21,163 nt of DNA from CAZBWS01 sp964495705 (GCA_964495705.1 CAZBWS010000045.1:1-21163); one strand, 5' to 3'. Shown: positions 7,504 through 15,844, counted from the first letter of the stretch. Translations and numbers: made by a program. Notes: generated by a model from the sequence alone, not told the origin.

Positions 7504-7830
7504 CTAAAAATTAAGAGGGTTATTACTAATAACACTGATGCTACTATTTGGGCCTTGTAAAATCTGATTTTCAAGCTGTAAAGACTGCAACTGGCTAGAG
7601 TCGGTTGGGGTATTGATAAGCAAAGCGTTTAATTCTTGCTGAAAACGAAAGTCGTCGTCAGCTGCCAAGTTGCTCGGTGGTTCGAGGACAATGGCAGTGT
7701 TGTCGTCTTGAAAGGCAGTAATATTGCTGATAGCACGTTCATTTTCCAACTCATCATTACTCAATGCCTGCAGTTCCGCCTGGGCTGTGCTGAATAGGCA
7801 AAGGGTGACTAGTGCTAGAGTTTTCTTCAT
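7504..7830 (-). CDS. Small secreted protein of unknown function
   Basis: This 108-residue protein has a clear signal peptide, MKKTLALVTLCLFSTAQA, with predicted cleavage before E19. The mature part is acidic and rich in Asn, Gln, Leu and Ser, with no cysteine and no transmembrane segment. It begins ELQALSNDELENE, loosely like the EL-x-x-L-x-D-x-x-L leader motif of some gammaproteobacterial secreted proteins, but without the GQ that usually follows. I do not recognise a family. No Shine-Dalgarno sequence precedes the ATG; instead a -10-like TATACT (7837-7842) lies six bases upstream, so the transcript may be leaderless. It sits between yheS and nqrA on the same strand. The clean signal peptide argues that it is real. 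Confidence 0.6.
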   Translation of the reverse strand: MKKTLALVTLCLFSTAQAELQALSNDELENERAISNITAFQDDNTAIVLEPPSNLAADDDFRFQQELNALLINTPTDSSQLQSLQLENQILQGPNSSISVISNNPLNF

Positions 7831-7904
7831 TTAAGAAGTATAGACGGAAATTCTAGAGTTTTTATTTTACAGGGATGAACGGCTGTTTTTGTAAGCCTCG
7901 GTGT

Positions 7905-9788
7905 TTATTCGGCGGCATCCAACGCCTCTTGACTCTCCAACCAGCTCATCTCAGCTTCTTCAAGCTGGTTTTTACATTCCCCTTGACGCTTGAGTACCTC
8001 TTGTAGCTCGGCTTTACGGCTTTGCTCGGTGTATAGGCTTTCTTCGGCTAGGCTAATCTCGATGCTTTCCAGCTCCGCACTCAGTTTATCCATCACCTTT
8101 TCATGCTTTTTTATTGCATCCATGAGTGGCTTAAGCTGCTTGCGACGCTCTGCCTCTAATTGTCGCTGCTGTTTTTTATTAGTGCTGTTGGGTGTGCTAG
8201 TTGAGGGCGCTGAGCTGCCTTGTTCCTGCTGTGCCAGCCATGTGGGATAGTCATCTAGGCTTTCTTTAAAGTGTTGTAGTTGATGGGCGTGGACAATGTA
8301 AAGCTCGTCACAGACACTGCGCAATAGGTGGCGGTCGTGGGAAATTACAACCACAGCGCCTTCAAAGTCTTGTAGAGCCATGCTGAGTGCGTGGCGCATT
8401 TCCAAGTCTAAGTGGTTTGTAGGTTCGTCGAGCAGTAGTAGATTAGGTCGCTGGAATACCAGTAAGGCTAGAGCAAGACGGGCTTTTTCGCCACCAGAGA
8501 AGGGGGCTATTAACTCGGTTGCACGGTCACCCTGAAAGCCAAAGCCACCGAGAAAGTCACGTAACTCTTGTTCGCTTTTGTCTTTGTCTAAGCGCCAAAA
8601 ATGCTGTAGGGCATTACTGTCGTCGTCCAGCTGCTCAAGCTGGTGTTGGGCAAAATAGCCTAGCTTGCAGTCCGGGTGTAGCTGATAAGTACCGCTGAGT
8701 AGATCAAGCTCTCCTGCTAGGCATTTAATTAGGGTGGACTTGCCTGCACCATTGGGACCAAGTAAGCCAATGCGGTCCGACTCAATGAGGTTGAAGCGTG
8801 CGTTTTTAACAATAGCGTCGCTATAGCCTATATCGGCTTTATCTAGGGAGAGTAAGTGTTGCAGCTTTTTTTCTGGCTGTAAAAACTGGAAGTTAAAGGG
8901 CGAGTCCACATGGGCGAGGGCAAGCTTTTCCATGCGCTCTAAGGTTTTGATGCGACTTTGCGCCTGCTTGGCCTTGGTGGCCTGGGCTTTAAAACGGTTA
9001 ATAAAGCTTTGAATATGCGCGATTTCTTTCTGCTGCTTGTTAAAAGCTGCAGCCTGCTGGGATAGCTTTTCCGCGCGGGTGACCTCAAAGGAGCTATAGC
9101 CACCGGTATATACGCCGAGCTGCTGGTTTTCGATATGGGCGATATGAGTACATACACTGTCTAAAAAATCACGATCATGGGCGATCAGGATCAAGGCGCC
9201 AGAATACTGCTTAAGCCATTGTTCTAGCCATAAAATCGCATCCATATCTAAGTGGTTGGTAGGTTCATCCAGTAGTAATAGGTCAGAGCGACACATGAGA
9301 GCTTGGGCTAAGTTTAGGCGCATGCGCCAGCCCCCCGAGAATGCCTTTACCGACTTACTCAGTTCTTCTTGACTAAATCCAAGGCCATTGAGCAAGCGCG
9401 CAGCGCGGCTCTCAGCGGTATAGCCGCCTATGGATTCAAGTTCGCCAAGTAGCAGAGAATGCTTTTCGTGCTCTGCGAGCTTATCCGCATCGGTAATCGC
9501 CCTTTGCAATTCGCGAAGCTGCTGATCTCCGTCGAGGGTATAGTCTAATGCGGATTGCTCTAGGGCGGGGGTTTCCTGGGCGACATGGGCAATGGTGATA
9601 CCGCCTTGCAGGTCTACATCCCCCGCATCTGCGTGTAGCTCACCGCGCAAGAGCGCTATGATACTGGACTTACCAGTGCCGTTGGCACCTGTTAAGCCTA
9701 TGCGTTGGTTGCGGTGTAGGCTCATACTGGCATTTTCGACCAGTACTTTCGTGCCGCGTAATAAGTTGACTTGAGTAAGCTTGAGCAT
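7905..9788 (-). CDS. yheS: ABC-F ATPase, YheS type
   Basis: This 627-residue soluble protein has two ABC ATPase domains and no membrane domain, the ABC-F layout; such proteins act on the ribosome. Domain 1 has Walker A GANGTGKS (34-41), signature SGGWR (151-155) and Walker B LLLLDEP (170-176). The P-site linker is at about 240-300 and includes a KAQATKAKQAQSRIK stretch. Domain 2 has Walker A GPNGAGKS (344-351), SGGEK (431-435) and LLLLDEP (450-456). The C-terminal coiled coil (about 540-625) and the QETPALEQ and FGFQGD motifs fit E. coli YheS rather than Uup or EttA. A -10-like TACAAT at 9796-9801 lies only seven bases from the ATG and there is no Shine-Dalgarno, so the message may be leaderless. 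Confidence 0.93.
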   Translation of the reverse strand: MLKLTQVNLLRGTKVLVENASMSLHRNQRIGLTGANGTGKSSIIALLRGELHADAGDVDLQGGITIAHVAQETPALEQSALDYTLDGDQQLRELQRAITDADKLAEHEKHSLLLGELESIGGYTAESRAARLLNGLGFSQEELSKSVKAFSGGWRMRLNLAQALMCRSDLLLLDEPTNHLDMDAILWLEQWLKQYSGALILIAHDRDFLDSVCTHIAHIENQQLGVYTGGYSSFEVTRAEKLSQQAAAFNKQQKEIAHIQSFINRFKAQATKAKQAQSRIKTLERMEKLALAHVDSPFNFQFLQPEKKLQHLLSLDKADIGYSDAIVKNARFNLIESDRIGLLGPNGAGKSTLIKCLAGELDLLSGTYQLHPDCKLGYFAQHQLEQLDDDSNALQHFWRLDKDKSEQELRDFLGGFGFQGDRATELIAPFSGGEKARLALALLVFQRPNLLLLDEPTNHLDLEMRHALSMALQDFEGAVVVISHDRHLLRSVCDELYIVHAHQLQHFKESLDDYPTWLAQQEQGSSAPSTSTPNSTNKKQQRQLEAERRKQLKPLMDAIKKHEKVMDKLSAELESIEISLAEESLYTEQSRKAELQEVLKRQGECKNQLEEAEMSWLESQEALDAAE

Positions 9789-9829
9789 GGCGCGGATTGT
9801 AGTGCTATGCGGCTTCTAGTACTAGGGGT

Positions 9830-9858
9830 TTGCAGCGCCACGTTAAAAAGGATTTAAT
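9830..9858 (+). promoter_or_regulatory. Sigma-70-like promoter of the PAS-GGDEF-EAL gene
   Basis: TTGCAG (9830-9835) and TTTAAT (9853-9858) are separated by exactly 17 bp, giving a transcript start near 9865 and a leader of about 37 bases. A GGGGGAG ribosome site at 9891-9897 precedes the GTG start at 9902. A perfect 10-bp palindrome, CTAGTACTAG (9816-9825), lies just upstream, between this gene and divergent yheS. Confidence 0.5.
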
Positions 9859-9901
9859 AGGCCTATGAAAGAACATAATAAATATTAAAAGGGGGAGCTG
9901 C

Positions 9902-12244
9902 GTGCAGGCTCAGAGCAGTGATCGATTAAATTGGCTATTTGTGCTGTATAACCGGGTTACAGGTTTCTTTATTCCTGCACAGCTACTGGAGAACGAGCTT
10001 TCAGCGCGCCGCGCGCGTACCGTTGTGTGTGCCAATTTGGTGGGAGTGGCAGTTTGTGTCGTGGTTTTGTTTGCTTTAGCCCTTGTTCGCCGTGAAATTC
10101 ATTTGCCTGGGCTGGTTCTAGGGTCCTTGGTTGGCGTACTTTTCTTAAATCTCTTCATGTTGCAATGGATAAAGTCCACTCAAGTTGTCGGCACTATTGC
10201 GGTTTTTGTCTTCTTATCTATTGTTGTGCTTTCCGCCTATAGCTACGGAGGAGGCTTTGCATCTGCATTAGCTTGGCTGCCAGCTATTCCCATTACGGCC
10301 ACTTTTCTCGTAGGGCGCCCCTTAGGTTTCGTGACAGCTTTACTGGCTATGGCAGGTGCTATTGCCATGCCTTATTTAGCAGCTAACGGACATACATTCC
10401 CGTACTTATTGTCTGATGAAGAGCTGTTAGGAATGAGTCCCTTTGTCATTATTGCCGCGATTATCTATGTGGCACTGCTTGGTGAAGCCTATGAGTGGGC
10501 GAATACGGAGTCTCGACTTTCTCTAAGAGCCGAGCGCAAACAGCGCAGCTCGGCTGAAAAAGCCTTAGATCAGCAAAAAGAGCAGTCTTTAATAACGCTG
10601 CAGGCGATTGCTGATGGCGTTATTACCTCCAACGCCGATGATCAAATTACCTATATCAACCCAGTAGCGGCGCAGTTAACGGGGTGGGACGCAGATATTG
10701 CTATGGGGCGCTCCATGAGTGAAGTATTTATGTTGTTTGATGAATACACCTATGAGCCTGCTGGGGATTTTATTAGAGCTTGCCTCAATGACCGCTATAC
10801 AGCCCCTGTGCGCAATCATGTGTTGTTGAGCTACGATGGTCGGGAAAAGATTGTTGAGCACCACGCTTCCTTGATTCGCGACGAAGAAGGTTTGATGCAG
10901 GGTTTGGTGGTAGTTTTTCAAGACGTTACGGTGCAGCGCGAGTTAACGACCGAGCTGCGTTACCAAGCCAGTCACGACCCCTTATCGGGCTTGTTGAACC
11001 GCCATGAATTTGAACATCAGATTAATCAGTTAGTGGCTGAGCGCCAGAAGGATACAAAGCATATGCTTTGTACAATGGATATTAGTCAATTTAAGATGAT
11101 TAATGACTCCAGCGGTCACGCCGCAGGTGACGAGCTAATCAGGCAGTTTGCAGAAATACTAAAAGATGTAGCACGCAGTGAAGACAAGGTGGCGCGCTTG
11201 GGAGGGAATGAGTTTGCCTTAATCATTCCCGATGCCGATGAAGAGATTTCTCTGGCAGAGATTCGCTCCTTCAGAGAGAAGTTAGATCGCTACCGCTTTA
11301 ACTGGGAGGATAAGAGCTTTGCTATTGCTATCGCTATTGGGCTCGTGGCGATAGATGGCACCACACACAATGTGGCGGACTTGCTAAGTGATGCTGATGC
11401 CGCTAGGCAAGCAGCTAAGGAAAAGGGGCGCAACCGTGTGCACTTATACGAGCCTGACGACCATGCTTTATTAAAGCGTAGAGGGGAAATGCGTTGGGCT
11501 GCTTATTTAAATGGCGCCATTGAGAACGATCGTTTTATGTTGGTGCGACAAACGATAGCGCCGCTGCATTTTAAGGAGGGGGGGGCGCATTATGAAGTAT
11601 TATTACGCTGCCGAGATGACGATGGCCGCATTGTTTCCGCAGAAGAATTTTTAACCGCAGCCGAACGCTATAATTTAATAGGCGATATCGACCGTTGGGT
11701 AATCCGCAGTCTCGTCGATTGGTATCTTGCCAACCCTGAAGACTTACAGCACACCCATACGGCTTCGGTGAATTTATCCGCAAGTTCAGTTACGGATACA
11801 CGGTTTACACGAGAAATGATGCGTCAGCTACATCGCATTCCCGGTTTAGCCGAAAAAGTCTGCTTAGAGATTACCGAAACTGCGGCAATTGCCAATCTAA
11901 ATAAAGCACGTAAATTTATGTTGGAGATGCGTGCCTTAGGCTGCCGCTTTGCACTGGATGACTTTGGCAAGGGCATGTCTTCTCTGTCTTATTTAAAAGC
12001 CTTGCCAGTGGATTACCTGAAAATTGATGGTGAGTTTGTGAAGGATATGTTGAGCGACCCCATCGACAATGCAATGGTTGAGCACATTAATCAAATTGCC
12101 CATGTTATCGGTATGAAAACGATCGCTGAATACGCGGAAAACGAAGATATTATTGAGCGTTTAAGAGAGCTGAAAATTGACTTTGCCCAAGGCTATGGTA
12201 TTGATCGCCCCATGCCCTTTGAAGTACTTACTGAGCTGCATTGA
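9902..12244 (+). CDS. Membrane PAS-GGDEF(degenerate)-EAL protein, probable c-di-GMP phosphodiesterase
   Basis: This 780-residue protein has a GTG start supported by a GGGGGAG ribosome site. An N-terminal membrane sensor with about five to six hydrophobic segments (45-195) is followed by a short helical linker, a PAS domain (about 230-345), a GGDEF domain (about 350-515) and an EAL domain (about 530-775). The cyclase signature reads GGNEF (434-438) instead of GGDEF/GGEEF, so cyclase activity is doubtful. The RSED I-site (425-428) and DISQFKMIND (393-402) remain. The EAL domain keeps EVL (565-567), N624, E656, DD686-687, K707, E743 and Q763, so phosphodiesterase activity is likely. I infer that it degrades c-di-GMP at the inner membrane, with the GGDEF domain as a possible GTP sensor. 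The ligand sensed by the membrane and PAS parts is unknown. Confidence 0.93.
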   Translation: MQAQSSDRLNWLFVLYNRVTGFFIPAQLLENELSARRARTVVCANLVGVAVCVVVLFALALVRREIHLPGLVLGSLVGVLFLNLFMLQWIKSTQVVGTIAVFVFLSIVVLSAYSYGGGFASALAWLPAIPITATFLVGRPLGFVTALLAMAGAIAMPYLAANGHTFPYLLSDEELLGMSPFVIIAAIIYVALLGEAYEWANTESRLSLRAERKQRSSAEKALDQQKEQSLITLQAIADGVITSNADDQITYINPVAAQLTGWDADIAMGRSMSEVFMLFDEYTYEPAGDFIRACLNDRYTAPVRNHVLLSYDGREKIVEHHASLIRDEEGLMQGLVVVFQDVTVQRELTTELRYQASHDPLSGLLNRHEFEHQINQLVAERQKDTKHMLCTMDISQFKMINDSSGHAAGDELIRQFAEILKDVARSEDKVARLGGNEFALIIPDADEEISLAEIRSFREKLDRYRFNWEDKSFAIAIAIGLVAIDGTTHNVADLLSDADAARQAAKEKGRNRVHLYEPDDHALLKRRGEMRWAAYLNGAIENDRFMLVRQTIAPLHFKEGGAHYEVLLRCRDDDGRIVSAEEFLTAAERYNLIGDIDRWVIRSLVDWYLANPEDLQHTHTASVNLSASSVTDTRFTREMMRQLHRIPGLAEKVCLEITETAAIANLNKARKFMLEMRALGCRFALDDFGKGMSSLSYLKALPVDYLKIDGEFVKDMLSDPIDNAMVEHINQIAHVIGMKTIAEYAENEDIIERLRELKIDFAQGYGIDRPMPFEVLTELH

Positions 12245-12259
12245 GTTGTCTTAAGTTAT

Positions 12260-12571
12260 ATGTGTGAGTGGTGGGTTTATATGCTGTGTTGTGCTGATGA
12301 CAGCCTCTATACAGGGGTTGCCAAAGATGTCGCCAAGCGCTTAGAGGAGCATAACCACAGCCCAAAAGGCGCAAAATATACCCGTGTTAGGCGACCGGTT
12401 GAGGTGGCTTATATTGAAGCGGTGCTGGATCGCTCGGCGGCAATGAAGCGAGAGATAGCGATTAAATCTTTGAGTCGTTTACAAAAGCAGCAATTAATTG
12501 CTGACAGCTTTAATACCAGTAATCACTATGCGGATAAGCTACAAATACAGTTGTCCTGCCCTGTGCTATGA
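12260..12571 (+). CDS. GIY-YIG domain protein, small YhbQ-like type
   Basis: This 103-residue single-domain protein carries the GIY-YIG fold: VYM (7-9) and LYTG (17-20) correspond to the two signature tyrosines. R27 in AKRLEEHN and E65 in MKREIAIK are the catalytic arginine and glutamate, and KGAKYTR lies between them. Such stand-alone proteins are predicted nucleases or DNA-repair factors with poorly known roles. It begins 15 bases after the phosphodiesterase stop and is probably cotranscribed with it, with only a weak ribosome site. The last 20 residues are not conserved in appearance. Confidence 0.85.
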   Translation: MCEWWVYMLCCADDSLYTGVAKDVAKRLEEHNHSPKGAKYTRVRRPVEVAYIEAVLDRSAAMKREIAIKSLSRLQKQQLIADSFNTSNHYADKLQIQLSCPVL

Positions 12572-12572
12572 T
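12564..12572 (+). promoter_or_regulatory. Extended -10 promoter for the YdcH-like gene
   Basis: TGC-TATGAT matches an extended -10 element (TGn plus five of six bases of TATAAT). It overlaps the stop codon of the GIY-YIG gene and would start a transcript near 12579, about 20 bases before the chosen ATG. No good -35 is seen, as is usual for extended -10 promoters. Confidence 0.4.
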
Positions 12573-12599
12573 CTATGCGCATGAAACAGAGTGACCGCT

Positions 12600-12806
12600 A
12601 TGTATACCGAAGATAAATCTCAGCTGCTTGAAAAATTACACGACTTGCAAGTGGAACACCGAGATTTGGATGAGGTGGTACTGCGTTTGAGCAAAGATAC
12701 CAGTGTGGATCAGTTGCAGCTAGTGCGCTTGAAGAAGCGCAAGTTGGTTCTTAAAGATGCCATCGCACACATACAAAGCAAAATCATCCCTGATATTCTC
12801 GCTTAG
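12600..12806 (+). CDS. YdcH/DUF465 family small helical protein
   Basis: This 68-residue, highly charged, alpha-helical protein has the DUF465 pattern: an EHRDLD segment, then LVRLKKRKLVLKDAI, and a PDI near the end. Family members are short coiled-coil hairpins of unknown function; E. coli YdcH has 74 residues. An in-frame GTG at 12591 would add MTA. I chose the ATG at 12600 because it is the stronger codon and the purine-rich AGAGTGA upstream lies at a usable distance. It is separated by only 16 bases from the convergent SPOR-barrel gene, with no visible terminator between them. Confidence 0.82.
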   Translation: MYTEDKSQLLEKLHDLQVEHRDLDEVVLRLSKDTSVDQLQLVRLKKRKLVLKDAIAHIQSKIIPDILA

Positions 12807-12822
12807 TCATCGCTGTAGCAAT

Positions 12823-14013
12823 CTATTGACGACCTTCCCAGCGCCAGGTTAGATCGGCGGTTAGTGCTTGTGCTTCGGCGTCCATATCATAAGCTGTATA
12901 CTTCACACCCAAGGCCCATTTTTTATTGAGTTTATAATCTAAGCCCGCTGCATAAAATAGGTCAGTGGACTTGTTTTCGGTCGCGGGGGCATTGCCTAGG
13001 GCAGGTATTTCGCTGGTCCACTGCATGGCTCCAACTTGCACAAAAGGCTGCCATTGGCGACGCGCATCGATGGGTAGCTTAACCACTAGAGAGCCTTTCA
13101 CTCCGGTGAAACCGAAGGGGCCTTGCTCTTTAAATGCAAGTGCTGTGGCACTATTTAAAATGGTATTGCCAGGTATTTCTAGGCTGTCTTCCAACGCGGA
13201 TGCATCAATATAACCGAGCTCCACACCTAGGTAGTAACCAATATCTAGGCCTAAGGCAATTTCATAAATCGTATCTGTATAGTCGTTGTCTACCCCGGTC
13301 ACATTCGTACCTGCAGCATTGGCAGCAGAGAGTAAGGCATCACTGTCTTGTTGTATTTGCCCTGCGCTTAGCTTCAGGTATGGGTAGGTACCCTGTGCTG
13401 CAATGGCTGATTCGTGGTTAGACAAGTCTGGTGCATAATTCTCATAGGCATCTTCGTGTTGAATCGCTTGGCTAGAAAACTGGCTGCGATCAGCCGGTGA
13501 CACCGGATGTTTTTTGCTAACGATCTTAGGGGCAGGGCGTGTACGTGGTACGGGCTTTGCTACCACCGGTTTGGCGACAGCTTTAGGCTTCGCCTTTGTG
13601 ATAATAACAGGGGCTGCGCCTTGGATGCTGCTCATCGGGCGTACCCAAGGCTGCATTTTTTGCCAGCGTGCAGGTAGCTGGCTAAACATGGCCTTGCCTT
13701 CGGCTTTACTGGCAAAGCTGCCCCATACTAAGGTGTGCCAAGTAGCACCTTTCACGCGTTTAGGGTGGTAGACCACATCTAAATCGGGGTTGACCGATTT
13801 TATCGCTCGAATGTCCTCTGCCTTGGGTAAGTGCATTGCCTTGCGCACGGAGACCAACTGGATAACATAGTCACCGTCATTTTGACGGGAGCGCCAGGTT
13901 TGACTATTGCTTACCACTTCTTGGGCCACACTACGGCTAAGCGCATCAGATGCCTGCACTAAGCTAGATGACAAGGTGGATAACAAGGCTGAAATCAGTA
14001 GTAAATGACGCAA
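12823..14013 (-). CDS. SPOR-like domain fused to an OmpA-like outer membrane beta-barrel
   Basis: This 396-residue protein starts at TTG (14011-14013): MRHLLLISALLSTLSSSLVQA is a good signal peptide (1-21). A SPOR-like domain follows (about 49-131: YVIQLVSV, W-x-LVWGSFASKAEGK, LPARWQKMQPWVRPMSSIQ, recalling the DamX-type PWVR ending). Next come a Lys/Pro/Ala-rich linker (about 140-165), an acidic stretch, and a C-terminal domain (about 210-392) with alternating hydrophobic strands ending ALTADLTWRW, like 8-stranded OmpA-type barrels. SPOR domains bind denuded septal peptidoglycan, so this may be a barrel that touches or is positioned by the cell wall. The fusion is unusual. The longer frame to 14037 also begins at TTG but has no ribosome site. 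Both domain calls rest on pattern, not a search. Confidence 0.72.
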   Translation of the reverse strand: MRHLLLISALLSTLSSSLVQASDALSRSVAQEVVSNSQTWRSRQNDGDYVIQLVSVRKAMHLPKAEDIRAIKSVNPDLDVVYHPKRVKGATWHTLVWGSFASKAEGKAMFSQLPARWQKMQPWVRPMSSIQGAAPVIITKAKPKAVAKPVVAKPVPRTRPAPKIVSKKHPVSPADRSQFSSQAIQHEDAYENYAPDLSNHESAIAAQGTYPYLKLSAGQIQQDSDALLSAANAAGTNVTGVDNDYTDTIYEIALGLDIGYYLGVELGYIDASALEDSLEIPGNTILNSATALAFKEQGPFGFTGVKGSLVVKLPIDARRQWQPFVQVGAMQWTSEIPALGNAPATENKSTDLFYAAGLDYKLNKKWALGVKYTAYDMDAEAQALTADLTWRWEGRQ

Positions 14014-14017
14014 TTTT

Positions 14018-14041
14018 CTCTCCCAGTAATAAAACAATATA
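14018..14041 (-). promoter_or_regulatory. Ribosome site and -10 element that fix the TTG start
   Basis: GGGAGAG (14018-14024) lies four bases before the TTG at 14013. TATATT (14036-14041), a plausible -10, overlaps the alternative upstream TTG at 14035-14037, which would then lie upstream of the transcript start (near 14029). Both signals favour the downstream TTG. The -35 is weak. Confidence 0.5.
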
Positions 14042-14166
14042 ACTCTACTTACTTTCCGTTTGTGTGAGTAATGCTCTAATTAAATATGCCAGGAGTCTAA
14101 GGGAATACCTTAGTCAGGTCTATTAAAGCAGTTGTTTTTTGGCATAATCAAGTATGGGAGACTTTT

Positions 14167-14754
14167 ATGCCGTTAAAACCTGCTACTGATTCACGTAAAA
14201 AAATTCATACTCGCGATATACGTTGTGAAGCCTTTCAACGAGAAGATGGCTTGTGGGATATTGAAGGTCATATGACCGATGTGAAAAGCTATAGTTTTGC
14301 CAATCGCGACCGCGGGGGGGAAATTAAAGCGGGCGAGCCGCTGCACGGTATGTGGTTGCGCATTACGGTAGATGAAAGCTACCTCATCCACGCAGCAGAG
14401 GCGGTGACTGATTACTCGCCTTTCAATGTCTGCCCTGAAATTGCTAGCAACTACGCAAAACTGGTGGGCTTGAAGATCGCTGCGGGTTGGCGCAAAGAAG
14501 TGCATCTACGGGTGGGCGGTGTGGAAGGCTGTACACACCTTAGCGATTTGCTAGCGCCCATGGCCACCACGGCGATGCAGGCGATGAATTCTGGTTCAAG
14601 AAAGGATAAGAAAGACAAAAAACCAGTAGAAGACCCGTCTATTAAAGCGGCCAAACAAGCTAAGATTATCAACCGCTGTTACGCCCTATCTGAAAGCGGT
14701 GAGGTAGCCAAAGAGTTTTTCCCTGAGAACTATAAGCCTGCTAAAGAAGAATAA
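14167..14754 (+). CDS. DUF2889 family protein
   Basis: This 195-residue soluble protein shows the DUF2889 pattern: KKIHTRDIRCEAFQREDGLW with DIEGHMTDVKSY (about 11-42), GEPLHGMWLRITVD, SPFNVCPEI, GLKIAAGWRKEV and VGGVEGCTHLSDLLAPMATT (about 116-135). The family has no established function. Conserved Cys and His residues (C89, C119, H121) could bind metal, but that is inference. The tail is lysine-rich. GGGAGA precedes the ATG at good spacing, and CATAAT (14143-14148) may be its -10. The gene is divergent from the SPOR-barrel gene across a 153-base spacer and ends 51 bases before the kinase gene, with which it may form an operon. Confidence 0.85.
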   Translation: MPLKPATDSRKKIHTRDIRCEAFQREDGLWDIEGHMTDVKSYSFANRDRGGEIKAGEPLHGMWLRITVDESYLIHAAEAVTDYSPFNVCPEIASNYAKLVGLKIAAGWRKEVHLRVGGVEGCTHLSDLLAPMATTAMQAMNSGSRKDKKDKKPVEDPSIKAAKQAKIINRCYALSESGEVAKEFFPENYKPAKEE

Positions 14755-14805
14755 GCATTTGTGCTAAACTGCGCCGCATCTAAATACCACAGTAGGAACA
14801 GCGCA

Positions 14806-15795
14806 ATGAGCCAGTACAATGTCTACGGTCTAGGTAATGCCCTAGTCGATTACGAATATAAAGTAACGCCTGAATGGCTAGCCGAAGTGGGTATCGACAA
14901 GGGTGTGATGACCCTGATGGACGAAGAACAGCAAGCAAAAGTAATTGCAGCAATAGACTCAGACGCGATCAAGCGCGCATCCGGTGGCTCGGGAGCCAAC
15001 TCCATCATCGCACTATCACAAATGGGTGGTAAGGCTTATTACACCTGTAAAGTAGCGGCAGATGAAGACGGAAAATTTTACGCTAAAGACATGGACGACT
15101 GCGGCGTCAGCACCAACATCGCCCCCCAAGACCAAGGTATTACTGGCAAGTGCTTAGTGTTAGTGACGGACGATGCGGATCGCACTATGTGTACCTTTTT
15201 GGGAATTACGGGTGAGCTAGCCGAAAACGAAATTGATTTGGACGCCTTGAAAAATTCTGAGTACTTGTACCTAGAAGGCTATCTAGTGACTTCCGATAGT
15301 GCACGCCAAGCGGCAGTAACGGCACGCAAAGCAGCAGAGCAGGCCGGTGTTAAAACCGCCATTTCATTAGCAGACCCGAATATGGTGGCCTTCTTTAAAG
15401 AAGGGCTACAAGCCATGATTGGCGAGGGTGTAGACCTATTGTTCGCCAACGAAGACGAAGCCACAGGCATGACGGGTACAGAGACGGCGGAGCAGGCGGC
15501 GCAAGAGCTGAAGAAAATTGCTAAGACCTTTGCGATTACCCGTGGTGCACAAGGCTCCTTAGTGTTTGATGGTGAGAAGCTGATTGAGATTGCACCCGTT
15601 GCGACGACGGCGATTGATACGCTGGGCGCGGGAGATATGTTTGCGGGTGCGTTCTTGTACGCGCTTACACAGGGTAAGAGTTATGAAGCAGCGGGTAACC
15701 TAGCATCCCTGGCTTCTTCGCGCATGGTAGCAAAGTTTGGGCCGCGGTTTGAGACAGCGGAGACGCAGGCGATATTGGCTGAGTTTCATTCATAA
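14806..15795 (+). CDS. PfkB-family carbohydrate/nucleoside kinase (adenosine kinase-like)
   Basis: This 329-residue ribokinase-fold kinase starts MSQYNVYGLGNALVDYE, which contains the family's N-terminal substrate-binding Gly/Asn/Asp region. GGSGAN (60-65) is the lid/substrate signature. ADRTMCTFLGI (124-134) is typical, NEDEA (215-219) is the conserved glutamate region, and DTLGAGD (271-277) carries the catalytic Asp277 and anion hole. I chose ATG 14806 over an in-frame start at 14761 because AGGA precedes it at a workable distance and the extra 15 residues look random. Homologues are often labelled adenosine kinase; the substrate cannot be fixed from sequence and another sugar or nucleoside is possible. 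It converges on the creBC operon. Confidence 0.88.
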   Translation: MSQYNVYGLGNALVDYEYKVTPEWLAEVGIDKGVMTLMDEEQQAKVIAAIDSDAIKRASGGSGANSIIALSQMGGKAYYTCKVAADEDGKFYAKDMDDCGVSTNIAPQDQGITGKCLVLVTDDADRTMCTFLGITGELAENEIDLDALKNSEYLYLEGYLVTSDSARQAAVTARKAAEQAGVKTAISLADPNMVAFFKEGLQAMIGEGVDLLFANEDEATGMTGTETAEQAAQELKKIAKTFAITRGAQGSLVFDGEKLIEIAPVATTAIDTLGAGDMFAGAFLYALTQGKSYEAAGNLASLASSRMVAKFGPRFETAETQAILAEFHS

Positions 15796-15803
15796 CGTAT
15801 TAA

Positions 15804-15834
15804 ATGCGGATAGGCTGTGGTGGCCTATCCGCAT
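15804..15834. terminator. Terminator-like hairpin between convergent operons
   Basis: A perfect 12-bp stem (ATGCGGATAGGC, 15804-15815, with its complement 15823-15834) and a 7-base loop lie eight bases after the PfkB stop codon. No T-run follows on either strand, so it is either a weak bidirectional terminator or a 3'-end stabilising hairpin. Confidence 0.55.
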
Positions 15835-15844
15835 AAATTCTAAT

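Noticed and set aside
9865..9888. Seven-codon ATG frame in the leader of the PAS-GGDEF-EAL gene
   Set aside because: Too short and without a ribosome site; the predicted transcript start falls at about the same base.
14761..14805. In-frame upstream start for the PfkB kinase
   Set aside because: The added 15 residues are unlike the family, and the ATG at 14806 has an AGGA ahead of it.
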